A stretch of 64,000 bases of DNA from Mesorhizobium sp. B4-1-3. Its GTDB lineage: Bacteria; Pseudomonadota; Alphaproteobacteria; Rhizobiales; Rhizobiaceae. The stretch lies in NCBI RefSeq assembly GCF_006439355.1, contig NZ_VFTG01000014.1, forward strand, positions 1-64,000, given 5' to 3'. Shown here one piece after another: positions 1 through 7,925 of the stretch. Position 1 is the stretch's first letter. The number at the start of each line of letters is the position of its first letter. The notes under the pieces are model-generated. The model did no database searches and had not been told where the DNA came from. It worked only from the letters and a program-made list of their open reading frames with translations. The position numbers were made by a program, and so were the translations under genes.

Positions 1-33
1 TCGTCGGCAGCGTCATATTTGTATAAGAGACAG
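1..33 (+). other. Illumina Nextera adapter left on contig end
   Basis: The first 33 bases match the Nextera read-1 transposase adapter at 31 of 33 positions, differing at bases 16 and 19 (G to T in both). The mosaic-end core TATAAGAGACAG at 22-33 is intact. This is untrimmed library sequence, not genome. It marks the true left end of the contig and means anything translated through it, including a peptide beginning MYKRQ, is an artefact. Confidence 0.95.
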
Positions 34-1245
34 GAGCGTGGCGTCAGCCTTGTCGCCCAGGGCGGGCGCACGGGGCTGGCGGGCGGGGCGGCGACTTCCC
101 AAGGACAGGTCATCTGCGATCTCGGCGGGCTTACCCAAATCGAGGAGATCGATCCGTTCGCACGCGTAGCGATCGTGCAGGCGGGCGTCACGCTGGGGGC
201 GCTGCAGCAGGCTTGCGCCGTCCACGGGCTCGACCCGGGCATAGACCTTGCCGCGCGCGGCAGCGCTACCATCGGCGGCATGGTTTCCACCAATGCCGGC
301 GGCATCATGGCGTTTCGCAACGGCACGATGCGCCACCGCGTGCTCGGCCTCGAAGCCGTGCTGCCGGACGGGCGGGTGTTTTCCGATCTCACAAGGGTGC
401 TGAAGACCAGCGCCGGTTATGACCTGAAGCATCTCTTCGTCGGCGCGGAGGGCACGCTCGGCATCGTCACCCGCGTTGCGGTGCGGCTCGACCCGGTCGC
501 CGGCGCCAGCGCCACGGCGCTTGTCGGCGTGCCGGATGCGGCAAGCGCGCAGCGCATCGTGCGGCATTTTTTGGCCTCGACCAGCGCGCGGCTCACTGCC
601 GCCGAGATCCTGTGGCGCAATTTCGCTTCGCTCATGCAGCGGGCGCTGAACTATGCGCCCGGCAGCCTGCCGCTCGATGCGCCCTGCCTTCTGGTGCTGG
701 GGCTCGGCGCCGATTCGATCGAGGCGGCGCGACAAGTGCTGGGGGACGGGTTGGCGGCGATCTGGGACGAGGCCGGCATCATCGACGGGCTGGTCGCGAG
801 CTCCGAGGCACAAGCCGCAGCGATGTGGCGGCTGCGTGAGGAGACCGCCGAGATCGAGCGCGCGCACCCGATGGCGCCTTCCTTCGATGTGTCGGTGGCG
901 GGCGGCGCGCTGGACGCCTATGTGGCGCGCATCGAGGCGGGGCTGAAGGCGCTCGACGCTTCCTACGCACCTTACGTCTACGGCCATCTCGCCGACGGCA
1001 ATCTGCACATCTCGATCAATTGCGAAGGGCCGGTCCCGCATGAGCGGCACACGGCGATCGAGGATGTGCTTTACGACGGTCTACGCGAAGCCGGCGGCTC
1101 GTTCTCGGCCGAGCACGGCGTGGGGCTGGAGAAGCGCGAGGCCTATGAGCGATATGCGGATCCGGTGAAGCGGGATTTGGCGCGGGCGATCAAAGAGATG
1201 ATCGATCCCAACAACATCCTCAATCCAGGGAAGGTCCTGCGCTGA
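34..1245 (+). CDS. FAD-binding oxidase, GlcD/D-lactate dehydrogenase type (5' truncated)
   Basis: This is a flavoprotein oxidoreductase of the glycolate oxidase GlcD / D-2-hydroxyacid dehydrogenase family, expected to oxidise an alpha-hydroxy acid with FAD as cofactor. About 403 residues remain. The start of the FAD-binding PCMH domain is visible (QGGRTGLAGG, then GSATIGGMVSTNAGG and GAEGTLGIVTRV), followed by the FAD-oxidase C domain with HLADGNLHIS, the AEHGVG motif and the family ending DPNNILNPGKVL. The N-terminal 60 or so residues and the real start lie off the contig. The reading frame runs on into the adapter at 1-33, so any start predicted there is false. The substrate cannot be told from sequence. 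Confidence 0.9.
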   Translation, partial: ERGVSLVAQGGRTGLAGGAATSQGQVICDLGGLTQIEEIDPFARVAIVQAGVTLGALQQACAVHGLDPGIDLAARGSATIGGMVSTNAGGIMAFRNGTMRHRVLGLEAVLPDGRVFSDLTRVLKTSAGYDLKHLFVGAEGTLGIVTRVAVRLDPVAGASATALVGVPDAASAQRIVRHFLASTSARLTAAEILWRNFASLMQRALNYAPGSLPLDAPCLLVLGLGADSIEAARQVLGDGLAAIWDEAGIIDGLVASSEAQAAAMWRLREETAEIERAHPMAPSFDVSVAGGALDAYVARIEAGLKALDASYAPYVYGHLADGNLHISINCEGPVPHERHTAIEDVLYDGLREAGGSFSAEHGVGLEKREAYERYADPVKRDLARAIKEMIDPNNILNPGKVLR

Positions 1246-1280
1246 GATCGGCGGGCTAGCCCTCAGAGGCTAGCGTGACA

Positions 1281-1440
1281 GCGCCCCCCTCCGGCCTGCC
1301 GGCCATCTCCCCCACTTGAGGGGAGATCAGATGTCACGCGGGCTTTCGCCAATCACCTACGTTGCAGAAGAGGCGTCCCCGATCGAACTGCTAATCTCCC
1401 CCATTGCGGGGGGAGTCCGGCAGGACAGAGAGGGGTGCCT
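1281..1440. repeat. Dispersed palindromic repeat, two inverted arms
   Basis: The intergenic stretch holds two inverted copies of one module: a CT-rich strand running into CCTGCCGG and CATCTCCCCC (1281-1333), and its mirror with GGGGGAG, CCGGCAGGAC and AGAGAGGGG (1395-1437). A close relative lies at 3771-3870 and a fragment at 41604-41640. This looks like an intergenic mosaic repeat of the kind common in Rhizobiales. The family identity is inferred from these internal copies. Confidence 0.75.
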
Positions 1441-1467
1441 CGCGCCCAGCCTTCAGAAAAGGTGATC

Positions 1468-2334
1468 CTATTCGCACTGGCGGCGCGGGCCGCCGTCGAA
1501 GGGCTGGTAGGTGTTGTCGCGCGGATCGTAGGAGCGATAGCGGCTGAAGCAGTCGTCAACATGGTCGCCCGAGAACTGCCGGCCCGACACTTGTCCCCGT
1601 CCGGCCTCGGCCTCTGGCGAAATCTCTTCCGGCGGGCCGCCATAGGTGGTGGCGTAACCGCCAGAGGACGGGGCATAGCCCTCCATCTCGGCCTGGTCGT
1701 CGCTCATCTGGTCGTCGGCCATGGCGTCCGGGCGATCGTTCGCTGCCGCCTGGTCATTCTGGCCAGCTTCGGTCGAGGCGGTGCGGTCGCCAGCGGGATC
1801 GTAATAGGGCGAGATGCAGGGGCGCAGCTCGCCGCTATAGGAGCGGTAGCTGTTTTCCGCCGGGCGGTAGCTGCGATAGCGGGTGGCGCACCATTGCAGA
1901 TGGGCGGCGGGCAGTTGCTGTTGCTGCGCCCGCTGATCGGCCGCGGCCGGCTGCTGGGCCGCGGCGGCGCCGGGCGCGGGCTGGCCCGGGCCAGAGACGT
2001 CGGGCAGTGGCTGCAGTTGCGGCGCTGGCGGCGGTGCGGGCGTAGCCAGCGCCGTCGTCTGCGTTCCGCTATCCGCCTTGGTTGATTCGCTTGGGACCGC
2101 TTCGCCGGCCTTGGCGGGTGCGACCGCCGCCTGCTGGGCGGGAATGCGTTCAAGGTTCTGTTTCTGCGGATCGACCGGCTGCGCGTCCTTCGTCCAGAGC
2201 TCGGAAACGCCGATCGCCGGCGTTCCCTGGCGCACCGGCTTGGCGGCGAGCAGCCACGTGGCGAAGGCAAGCCCGCTGGCGAACACGGCAAGGGTCAGCA
2301 CGAAGCCGCCGGCAATTCCCAACAAAGCCTTCAC
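1468..2334 (-). CDS. Membrane-anchored protein with two BA14K motifs
   Basis: This 288-aa protein has one N-terminal membrane segment (about residues 3-28, starting VKALLGIAGGFVL), a Pro/Ala/Gln-rich middle and two C-terminal BA14K-type motifs. The first reads CATRYRSYRPAENSY and the second CFSRYRSYDPRDNTYQ, and each is closed by a second Cys near the end of the motif. BA14K is named after a Brucella immunoreactive protein and is common in Rhizobiales envelope proteins; its molecular role is unclear. I chose the GTG start at 2334 because GAAGGAG lies 6 bases upstream and the membrane segment then sits at the N-terminus. An ATG at 2400 would add 22 unlikely residues. The doubled motif is the unusual point. 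Confidence 0.8.
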   Translation of the reverse strand: MKALLGIAGGFVLTLAVFASGLAFATWLLAAKPVRQGTPAIGVSELWTKDAQPVDPQKQNLERIPAQQAAVAPAKAGEAVPSESTKADSGTQTTALATPAPPPAPQLQPLPDVSGPGQPAPGAAAAQQPAAADQRAQQQQLPAAHLQWCATRYRSYRPAENSYRSYSGELRPCISPYYDPAGDRTASTEAGQNDQAAANDRPDAMADDQMSDDQAEMEGYAPSSGGYATTYGGPPEEISPEAEAGRGQVSGRQFSGDHVDDCFSRYRSYDPRDNTYQPFDGGPRRQCE

Positions 2335-2460
2335 GCAATGCTCCTTCAGCCCCCGCTCATAGAATGCGGGGCGCGGGATGGAGTTCCTTGTGCTGCGCAA
2401 TGGGAGCCAAAGTCAGGCCAGGAAACGCCGGCGCCGGAGCTGACAGATGTCGGCGTCAGG

Positions 2461-2567
2461 CCTGATGCATGTTGCCCAAAAGTGCGCAGCGGTTTGGGCG
2501 GACGACATGCACCAAGACAAAGACTTAAAGCGCGTCGCCTGAATCCCTTTCAGCGCGACGCGCTTTA
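2461..2567 (-). repeat. Rhizobial repeat element overlapping a stop codon
   Basis: Read on the minus strand this is a 13-bp stem (arms 2555-2567 and 2526-2538, loop 16), then GTCTTTGTCTTGGTGC, then CCGCTGCGCACTTTTGGG. The same order (stem, TCTTTGTTTTT-like box, CCG...CACACTTT box) is seen at 59848-59952 and, degraded, at 53310-53405. The element's first bases provide the TAA of the aminomutase gene, and its stem could act as that gene's terminator. Confidence 0.8.
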
Positions 2568-3659
2568 GCCAACCAGCTCCCTGTACCGCCTCACCGTGCC
2601 GTCCTGGCCGCGGATCAGCCAGGTGTCGCCATCGCGCCCTTCGACATGGTTCGCCGCCAGCGGCACCTTGCCGCCGCCGTCGGGCAGGTCGATGACATAG
2701 GTCGGGTTGCAGATACCGGAGAGCCGCCGGCGCAATTCGGCGACCAGCGCCTGGCCTTCGGCAATCGTGGTGCGACGGTGCGCCATGCCGCGCGCGAGGT
2801 CGCCGTGATGCAGGTAGTAGGGCTTTACGCCGAGCCGATACATCAGGTCGCGGCAGAGCTCCTCCAGCACCTCGACCTTGTCGTTGACGCCTTTCAAGAG
2901 GACGCTCTGGTTGAGCAGCACGAAACCCGCCTGCCGCATGACGCGGCAAGCCGCCTCGGCCGCCTGGGTGAGCTCGCGCGGGTGATTGAAGTGGGTGACC
3001 ACCGTCACCATGAGCCGGCCCTGCAGCGCCTCGATCATGCCAGGCGTGATGCGCGACGGCAGCGCCACGGGCACGCGGGTGTGGATACGCAAGAGCCTGA
3101 GATGCGGGATCGCCTCCAGGCGGGCGCGGATTTCGGCCAATGCCTTGTCGGGCAGCGACAGCGGATCGCCGCCGGTCAGGATCACCTCGCGGATTTCCGG
3201 GTGGCCGGCGATGTAGGCCAGCGCCGGCTCCAGCGCTTCGCGCGTGTAGCCGCGGCCGATGGAGGTCAACGATTCTTTCCTGAAGCAGAAACGGCAATAG
3301 ACGGCACACTGATAGGTCGGGAACAGCAGCACGCGGTCGGTATGGCGGTGCGTCAGCCGAGGCACCGGACTGAAGGCATGGTCGCCGATCGGATCGTCGA
3401 GCTCGCCCTCTGTGGCGACCAGCTCGTCCGGCGACGGGATCACCTGGGCGCGGATCGGGTCCTCGGGGTCGTTCCAGTCGATCAGGTCGAGATAAGGTTT
3501 TGGCACGCGCACCTTGTGGGCGGCCGCGGCCTCTTGCGCGGCGGCGCGCTCGGCCGGCGAGAGCGGCAGCGGGGCGAGGTCGCGGACATGGCGCACACCG
3601 GCGCGGACGTCGTCCTGCCAGGCGGTGTCGGCGGCCGGTTGTTTGAGATCGGTGGTCAT
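2565..3659 (-). CDS. Lysine 2,3-aminomutase family radical SAM protein
   Basis: This 364-aa protein belongs to the KamA/EpmB family of radical SAM, PLP-dependent aminomutases. The radical SAM cluster motif CAVYCRFC sits at about residues 117-124 (CX3CX2C). A C-terminal PDGGGKVPL segment near residue 322 fits the PLP-lysine motif of lysine 2,3-aminomutase. Its length fits the EpmB-like branch, which makes (R)-beta-lysine for EF-P modification, rather than the longer catabolic KamA. No epmA or efp lies nearby in this window, so the EF-P role is inference only. The spacing to a Shine-Dalgarno sequence (GGGACG) is weak. The TAA stop is the first triplet of the repeat at 2461-2567. Confidence 0.8.
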   Translation of the reverse strand: MTTDLKQPAADTAWQDDVRAGVRHVRDLAPLPLSPAERAAAQEAAAAHKVRVPKPYLDLIDWNDPEDPIRAQVIPSPDELVATEGELDDPIGDHAFSPVPRLTHRHTDRVLLFPTYQCAVYCRFCFRKESLTSIGRGYTREALEPALAYIAGHPEIREVILTGGDPLSLPDKALAEIRARLEAIPHLRLLRIHTRVPVALPSRITPGMIEALQGRLMVTVVTHFNHPRELTQAAEAACRVMRQAGFVLLNQSVLLKGVNDKVEVLEELCRDLMYRLGVKPYYLHHGDLARGMAHRRTTIAEGQALVAELRRRLSGICNPTYVIDLPDGGGKVPLAANHVEGRDGDTWLIRGQDGTVRRYRELVG

Positions 3660-3770
3660 TTGCGTCCCGGGACAGATTTGCGCGGGATATCGGCTGTATG
3701 GCGCACGGCGTCAACCGCGCGGTTGACGCAGAGCCAAGCCCGCCAACCGGCCACGTCTCAACCCTTTGCG

Positions 3771-3870
3771 GCCCCTCTGTCCTGCCGGACATCTCCCCCA
3801 TTTGGGTCCCACTTTGGGGGAGATCGGATGTCGCGCAGGCTTCGCCAACTGGCAACGCTGCAGGAAGAGC
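3771..3870. repeat. Dispersed palindromic repeat, second copy
   Basis: This stretch carries the same CCCCTCTGTCCTGCCGGA and CATCTCCCCC module as 1281-1440, followed by GGGGGAGATCGGATG, GGCTTCGCCAAC and a tail ending CAGGAAGAG. The copy at 1281-1440 has the matching order GGGGAGATCAGATG...GGCTTTCGCCAATCAC...GCAGAAGAG. It fills the gap between the aminomutase and the VOC gene, which otherwise holds no gene. Confidence 0.75.
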
Positions 3871-3913
3871 GGGGCGCGAAGGGACGTGGCCCCGGAGATT
3901 GATGGCCATTCTC

Positions 3914-4318
3914 TCACCGCTCGAACTTCGCCATCGCCTCCGCCGTCACCGGCGTGAAGAAATTCACCAGATTGCCGTCGGGATCGCGAAACAGCAGCGA
4001 ACGGTTGCCCCAGGGCATCGTCGTCGGCGCCTGCACCAGCGCGCCGTCAATGAGACCGCCCAGCCGGCGGTATTCTTCGTCGACATCGGCGACGCGGAAC
4101 TCGATGATGGCGGTGCGATTTGCCCCCGGGCTCGCGACATGGTCGCCGCCGAAGAGCTGCAAGGTGCGCGTGCTGCCGATCGCCAGAGTCCCCACTTCCG
4201 TGACGAGCTCGGCGAAATCCTCGGTGTAGAGCGTGAGCTTTGTGCCGGTTGCCGCCTCATAGAAGTCGACGAGCCGCTTGACGTCGGCGGTGATGATGCG
4301 GGTCGAAACGAAATTCAT
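3914..4318 (-). CDS. VOC (glyoxalase/bleomycin-resistance fold) protein
   Basis: This 134-aa single-domain vicinal-oxygen-chelate protein has the beta-alpha-beta-beta-beta repeat pattern: strand one MNFVSTRIITAD, helix VKRLVDFYEAATG, and the second half ending RSLLFRDPDGNLVNFFTPV, the typical C-terminal VOC strand. Members bind a metal or small ligand and include dioxygenases, isomerases and resistance proteins. The substrate is unknown here. The ATG at 4318 is preceded by GGAG nine bases upstream. A longer frame continues upstream to 4504 but runs back through the regulator's own start. The divergent WYL regulator gene is a likely controller. Confidence 0.8.
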   Translation of the reverse strand: MNFVSTRIITADVKRLVDFYEAATGTKLTLYTEDFAELVTEVGTLAIGSTRTLQLFGGDHVASPGANRTAIIEFRVADVDEEYRRLGGLIDGALVQAPTTMPWGNRSLLFRDPDGNLVNFFTPVTAEAMAKFER

Positions 4319-4338
4319 CCTGGTCTTCTCCGTTGGCT

Positions 4339-4365
4339 GGCCGACGAAGACTTTCTTCGTCGGCC
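4339..4365. promoter_or_regulatory. Perfect 12-bp inverted repeat between divergent genes
   Basis: GGCCGACGAAGA (4339-4350) is followed after 3 bases by its exact reverse complement (4354-4365). It lies between the VOC start (4318) and the WYL regulator start (4440). In DNA it could be an operator for the regulator; in RNA it would be a very stable hairpin in the leader of either gene. No T-run follows, so it is not a typical terminator. Confidence 0.6.
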
Positions 4366-4439
4366 GCGCCCGTTCAGGCGCCCTGCCCCGGCTTGTGGAC
4401 CAGGCCTGCTGCCAGCATAGTGGCAACAGGAGACATGCC

Positions 4440-5138
4440 TTGCGCCGCGCCGACAGACTGTTCCAGATCATCCAGATCCTGCGGCGCTCGAGCCGACCGA
4501 TCACTGCCAGCCGGATCGCCGAAGAACTCGAAACCTCGCGCCGCTCAGTCTATCGCGACATCGCCGACCTCGTCGGACAGCGCGTGCCGATCCGAGGTGA
4601 GGCCGGACTCGGCTATGTGCTCGATCGCGACTACGACATGCCGCCGCTGATGCTGACGCCGGACGAACTGGAGGCGGCGGTGCTCGGCGCGCAATGGGTG
4701 GCGGACAAGGGCGATGCCGTGCTGGCGGGCGCGGCGCGCGACCTGATCGCCAAGATCGTCACCGTGGTGCCCGAACGGCTGCGCCCCTTCGTCAGCAATC
4801 CAACCGTCGGCGCGCCGCTCGGCCGCGCGAACCTGCCGGATGGGCTGGACATCGCGAAGGCGCGGGCCTCGATCCGCGAGGGTCACAAGATCCGGATCCG
4901 CTACCGCAACGAACAGGGCGACGAGAGCGAGCGCGTCATCTGGCCGACGATGATCGGCTATGCCGAGACGGTGCGGCTCATCGCCGCCTGGTGCGAGCTG
5001 CGCCAGGATTTCCGCCATTTTCGCGCCGACCGGATATCGGCCGCGAGCTTTCTCGACGAGCGCATCGGCTGCCGGCCGGGAGAGCTGCGCAACCGCTGGA
5101 AGCGGCATATGGCGGCGCAGGGTATTCAACTGCCATAG
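4440..5138 (+). CDS. YafY-type HTH/WYL transcriptional regulator
   Basis: This 232-aa protein has an N-terminal DeoR-like winged helix (residues 1-60: RRADRLFQIIQIL, then ITASRIAEELETSRRSVYRDI) and a C-terminal WYL domain. The WYL signature is altered here: IWPTMIGYAETVRLIAAWCELRQDFRHFRADRI is the usual arginine-rich core. The family senses small or nucleic-acid ligands and often controls the gene next door, here the divergent VOC gene. I chose the TTG at 4440 because AGGAG lies 7 bases upstream and the protein then starts at the family's usual point. Upstream codons in the same frame overlap the VOC gene's leader. Confidence 0.85.
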   Translation: MRRADRLFQIIQILRRSSRPITASRIAEELETSRRSVYRDIADLVGQRVPIRGEAGLGYVLDRDYDMPPLMLTPDELEAAVLGAQWVADKGDAVLAGAARDLIAKIVTVVPERLRPFVSNPTVGAPLGRANLPDGLDIAKARASIREGHKIRIRYRNEQGDESERVIWPTMIGYAETVRLIAAWCELRQDFRHFRADRISAASFLDERIGCRPGELRNRWKRHMAAQGIQLP

Positions 5139-5241
5139 AACGGCCCCCGATTTTCGCCGCAATCGACCAGCGCCCTCTTTTCATGCAATCTCCTGCGGCG
5201 GCGATTATGGGGAGATGATCCGCCGCCGAGGGAGGATTGCC

Positions 5242-6903
5242 ATGACCGACACGCCAGCAGCGCTGCCGCGCTACGAAGATGCCGTCGCGCAATTCCGCAT
5301 CGAGGACGAGATCGCCAGGCTTCACGGCGATCCGGCGACCGGCATCAACGCCTATGTCGAATGTTGCGGCCGCTATGCCGGCCAAAACCGGCTGGCGCTG
5401 CGCGCCATCTCGGCGGCCGGCGAATTGCGCGAATATTCCTTCGACGATCTGGCCGATATGTCGGGCCGCGTCGGCAGCCTCCTCAAAAGTCTCGGCGTCG
5501 GCGCCGGTGATGTCGTGGCCGGCATGCTGCCGCGCATTCCCGAGCTGGTGGCGCTGATCCTCGGCACATGGCGCGTCGGCGCGGTCTACCAGCCGCTGTT
5601 CACCGCTTTCGGGCCAAAGGCGGTCGAGCACCGGCTTAGCTACAGCAAGGCGAAGCTGGTGGTGACCAACCCCGCGAACCGCGGCAAGCTCGACGAGGTG
5701 GAAAACCATCCACGCATCGCCATCATTCTGGCTGCCGGCGACACGCTGCCCACCGGTGATGTCGACTTCCGCGCCGCACTTGCCGCCGCCGCCCCCGACT
5801 GCGAACCGGTGATGCGCCAGGGCTCGGACCTGTTCATGATGATGTCCACCTCGGGCACGACAGGACATCCGAAAGGCGTGCCGGTGCCGCTCAGCGCGTT
5901 GCTTGCCTTCGGCGCCTATATGCGCGACGCGATCGGGCTCACGCCCGAAGACATCTTCTGGAACATCGCCGATCCCGGCTGGGCCTATGGGCTCTACTAC
6001 GCCATCACCGGACCCTTGCTGCTCGGCGTCGCCACCACCTTCTACGAAGGCGCGTTCAACGCCAAATCGACCTATGACATCATCGAGCGCCTCGGCGTCA
6101 CCAGCCTTGCCGGCTCGCCGACGGCCTACCGCCTGCTGATGGCGGAAGGACCGGAAGCAGCCGCGCGCGTCAAAGGGAAGCTGCGCGCGGTGAGCAGCGC
6201 CGGCGAGCCCCTCAACCCGGAAGTGATCCGCTGGTTCGACGCGCACCTTGCCGCGCCGATCCACGACCATTACGGCCAGACCGAGAACGGCATGATGGTC
6301 AACAATCATCACGGGCTCAAGCACCTTGTCCGCGCGGGCTCGGCCGGATTTGCCATGCCGGGCTATCGCATGGTGGTGCTGGATGACGAAGGCAACGAGC
6401 TCGGCCCCAACCAGCCGGGCGTGCTTGCCGTCGATATTGCCAACTCGCCGCTGCGCTGGTTCGGCGGCTACCATGAGGCGGAAACGCCGGCGATCGAGGG
6501 CGGCTACTATCGCACCGGCGACACGGTGGAGTATGAGCCGGACGGCTCGGTCTCCTTCATCGGCCGCGCCGATGACGTCATCACTTCGTCCGGCTACCGC
6601 ATCGGGCCATTCGACGTGGAGAGCGCGCTGATCGAGCATCCGGCAGTCAACGAGGCGGCGGCGGTCGGCGTGCCCGATCCGCAGCGCACCGAGATCGTCA
6701 AGGCTTTCGTGGTGCTGGGGCCCGCCTTCCAGGGCAGCGAAGCGCTGGCCGAGGAACTCGCCCAGCATGTGAAGAAGCGGCTGTCGGCGCATGCCTATCC
6801 GCGCGAGGTCGAGTTCGTCAGCGAGCTGCCGAAGACGCCGAGCGGCAAGATCCAGCGGTTCTTGCTGCGCAAGGCGGAGGTGGAGAAGCGCAAGGCGGAA
6901 TAA
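5242..6903 (+). CDS. AMP-forming acyl-CoA synthetase
   Basis: This 553-aa enzyme of the ANL superfamily activates an acetyl-like or medium-chain carboxylate to its CoA thioester through an acyl-AMP. The ATP-binding loop STSGTTGHPKG is near residues 201-211, the YGQTENG motif is in the middle, YYRTGD and GRADDVITSSGYRIGP define the hinge, and the catalytic lysine lies in PKTPSGKIQR near residue 534. The architecture resembles acetyl-CoA synthetase / AcsM-like enzymes rather than long-chain FadD. The ATG at 5242 follows GGGAGG. It stands alone between the regulator and the next exported protein. Confidence 0.88.
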   Translation: MTDTPAALPRYEDAVAQFRIEDEIARLHGDPATGINAYVECCGRYAGQNRLALRAISAAGELREYSFDDLADMSGRVGSLLKSLGVGAGDVVAGMLPRIPELVALILGTWRVGAVYQPLFTAFGPKAVEHRLSYSKAKLVVTNPANRGKLDEVENHPRIAIILAAGDTLPTGDVDFRAALAAAAPDCEPVMRQGSDLFMMMSTSGTTGHPKGVPVPLSALLAFGAYMRDAIGLTPEDIFWNIADPGWAYGLYYAITGPLLLGVATTFYEGAFNAKSTYDIIERLGVTSLAGSPTAYRLLMAEGPEAAARVKGKLRAVSSAGEPLNPEVIRWFDAHLAAPIHDHYGQTENGMMVNNHHGLKHLVRAGSAGFAMPGYRMVVLDDEGNELGPNQPGVLAVDIANSPLRWFGGYHEAETPAIEGGYYRTGDTVEYEPDGSVSFIGRADDVITSSGYRIGPFDVESALIEHPAVNEAAAVGVPDPQRTEIVKAFVVLGPAFQGSEALAEELAQHVKKRLSAHAYPREVEFVSELPKTPSGKIQRFLLRKAEVEKRKAE

Positions 6904-6999
6904 AGATTTGCTCCCCGCTTCGATTTCCGCCACGCAAAAGCCGCCAAGTCGGGCGATAGCTTTCAAGGGCTCTTGATCGCTAACCTTGGGGGTTGCAGC

Positions 7000-7893
7000 A
7001 TGCGGTTGGTCTTGACACTTCTCCTCACGCTGGCGGGCAGCGCGGCATATGCGGCCTCGCCGGAGGACGATTATATCGCGGCGCGCGACAAGGCGATTGC
7101 CGACATCGCGACGCAGGCAAACGCCAACACGGACATCGAAACCATCGATGCCCAGAACGAGAAGGCGCTGGCCGACCTGAAGCAGCGTCTCGACGCCATT
7201 CTCGGGCCGCTTACGGTCAAGGATTTTCCGACGACTGGCACCATGAACATTCAAAGCCTCAACGCTTCCGACATCGGCTACGGCATGCTCGACGGGTTGC
7301 GCTATGCCCAGAGCGATGACGGCCCGAGCATCGTGGTCTCAACGCGCGGGCTGACCGAGCGCTGGCTCAAATCCAAATCGGCCGAGACGGAAGCGGATTT
7401 CAAGCTGCCCACCGACATCGGCGCGGCGCTGAAGCTGGACGGTTTTTACACCCAGGCCATCGGCAGCGACGCGGCGTTCTCCGGCACGCTCGACTTTCCG
7501 CTGAAGAAGCCCGACGGCGCCGAAATCGCGATCGCGCGGCTCGGCGGCTGGACACAGGATGTCGGGCCGATCTACGACCAGCATGTCGTGGTGGCGATCG
7601 TCAAAGGCGACCGCGTGCTGATCGCCGAGGCGCCAGCCTCACCCGCCGTGCCGAAGATCGCAGCCTGCGATTCGATCTGGGCCGCCGCGGACGCCGCCGC
7701 GCAGAAAGCCCAACAGGCCGATCAGGGCTCGGATCAGGACGACCCGCAGGCTTCCGATCCCGCTAATGCCGCCTGGGAAAAGGGCGACGCCGACTACCGC
7801 GCCTGCATGGCCCAGCACCTGCCTGGCGACCCGTCCTTCCCGGCGCTGCTCAAACAGGCGCAGGACCTCGCCGACAGCATGGCGGGCAAATAG
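7000..7893 (+). CDS. Exported protein of unknown function
   Basis: This 297-aa protein has a clear Sec signal peptide (MRLVLTLLLTLAGSAAYAA, cleavage after AYA) and is otherwise periplasmic or secreted. The mature part starts with a charged helical stretch (about 30-75), then a mixed alpha/beta region, and ends with a Gln/Asp-rich linker and a segment with conserved-looking Cys residues (AACDSIWAAA, DYRACMAQH). I do not recognise a family. The ATG at 7000 is preceded by GGGGG and gives the signal peptide at the exact N-terminus, so I prefer it to an upstream start at 6973. Confidence 0.75.
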   Translation: MRLVLTLLLTLAGSAAYAASPEDDYIAARDKAIADIATQANANTDIETIDAQNEKALADLKQRLDAILGPLTVKDFPTTGTMNIQSLNASDIGYGMLDGLRYAQSDDGPSIVVSTRGLTERWLKSKSAETEADFKLPTDIGAALKLDGFYTQAIGSDAAFSGTLDFPLKKPDGAEIAIARLGGWTQDVGPIYDQHVVVAIVKGDRVLIAEAPASPAVPKIAACDSIWAAADAAAQKAQQADQGSDQDDPQASDPANAAWEKGDADYRACMAQHLPGDPSFPALLKQAQDLADSMAGK

Positions 7894-7925
7894 CCTTCCG
7901 AAGCAATTTCGGGCGCGGCGGTTCC

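Noticed and set aside
2461..2567. Prophage or insertion-sequence traces
   Set aside because: I saw only non-coding palindromic repeats. No transposase, integrase or phage gene was found in the window.
2646..3902. Open frame of 418 codons on the plus strand
   Set aside because: It is antisense to the aminomutase gene, is rich in Arg, His and Gln, and has no family pattern. It reflects GC-rich third positions of the real gene.
4978..7254. Open frame of 758 codons on the minus strand
   Set aside because: It runs antisense through the acyl-CoA synthetase and two other genes; the composition is Arg/Ala/His-rich and no domain is seen.
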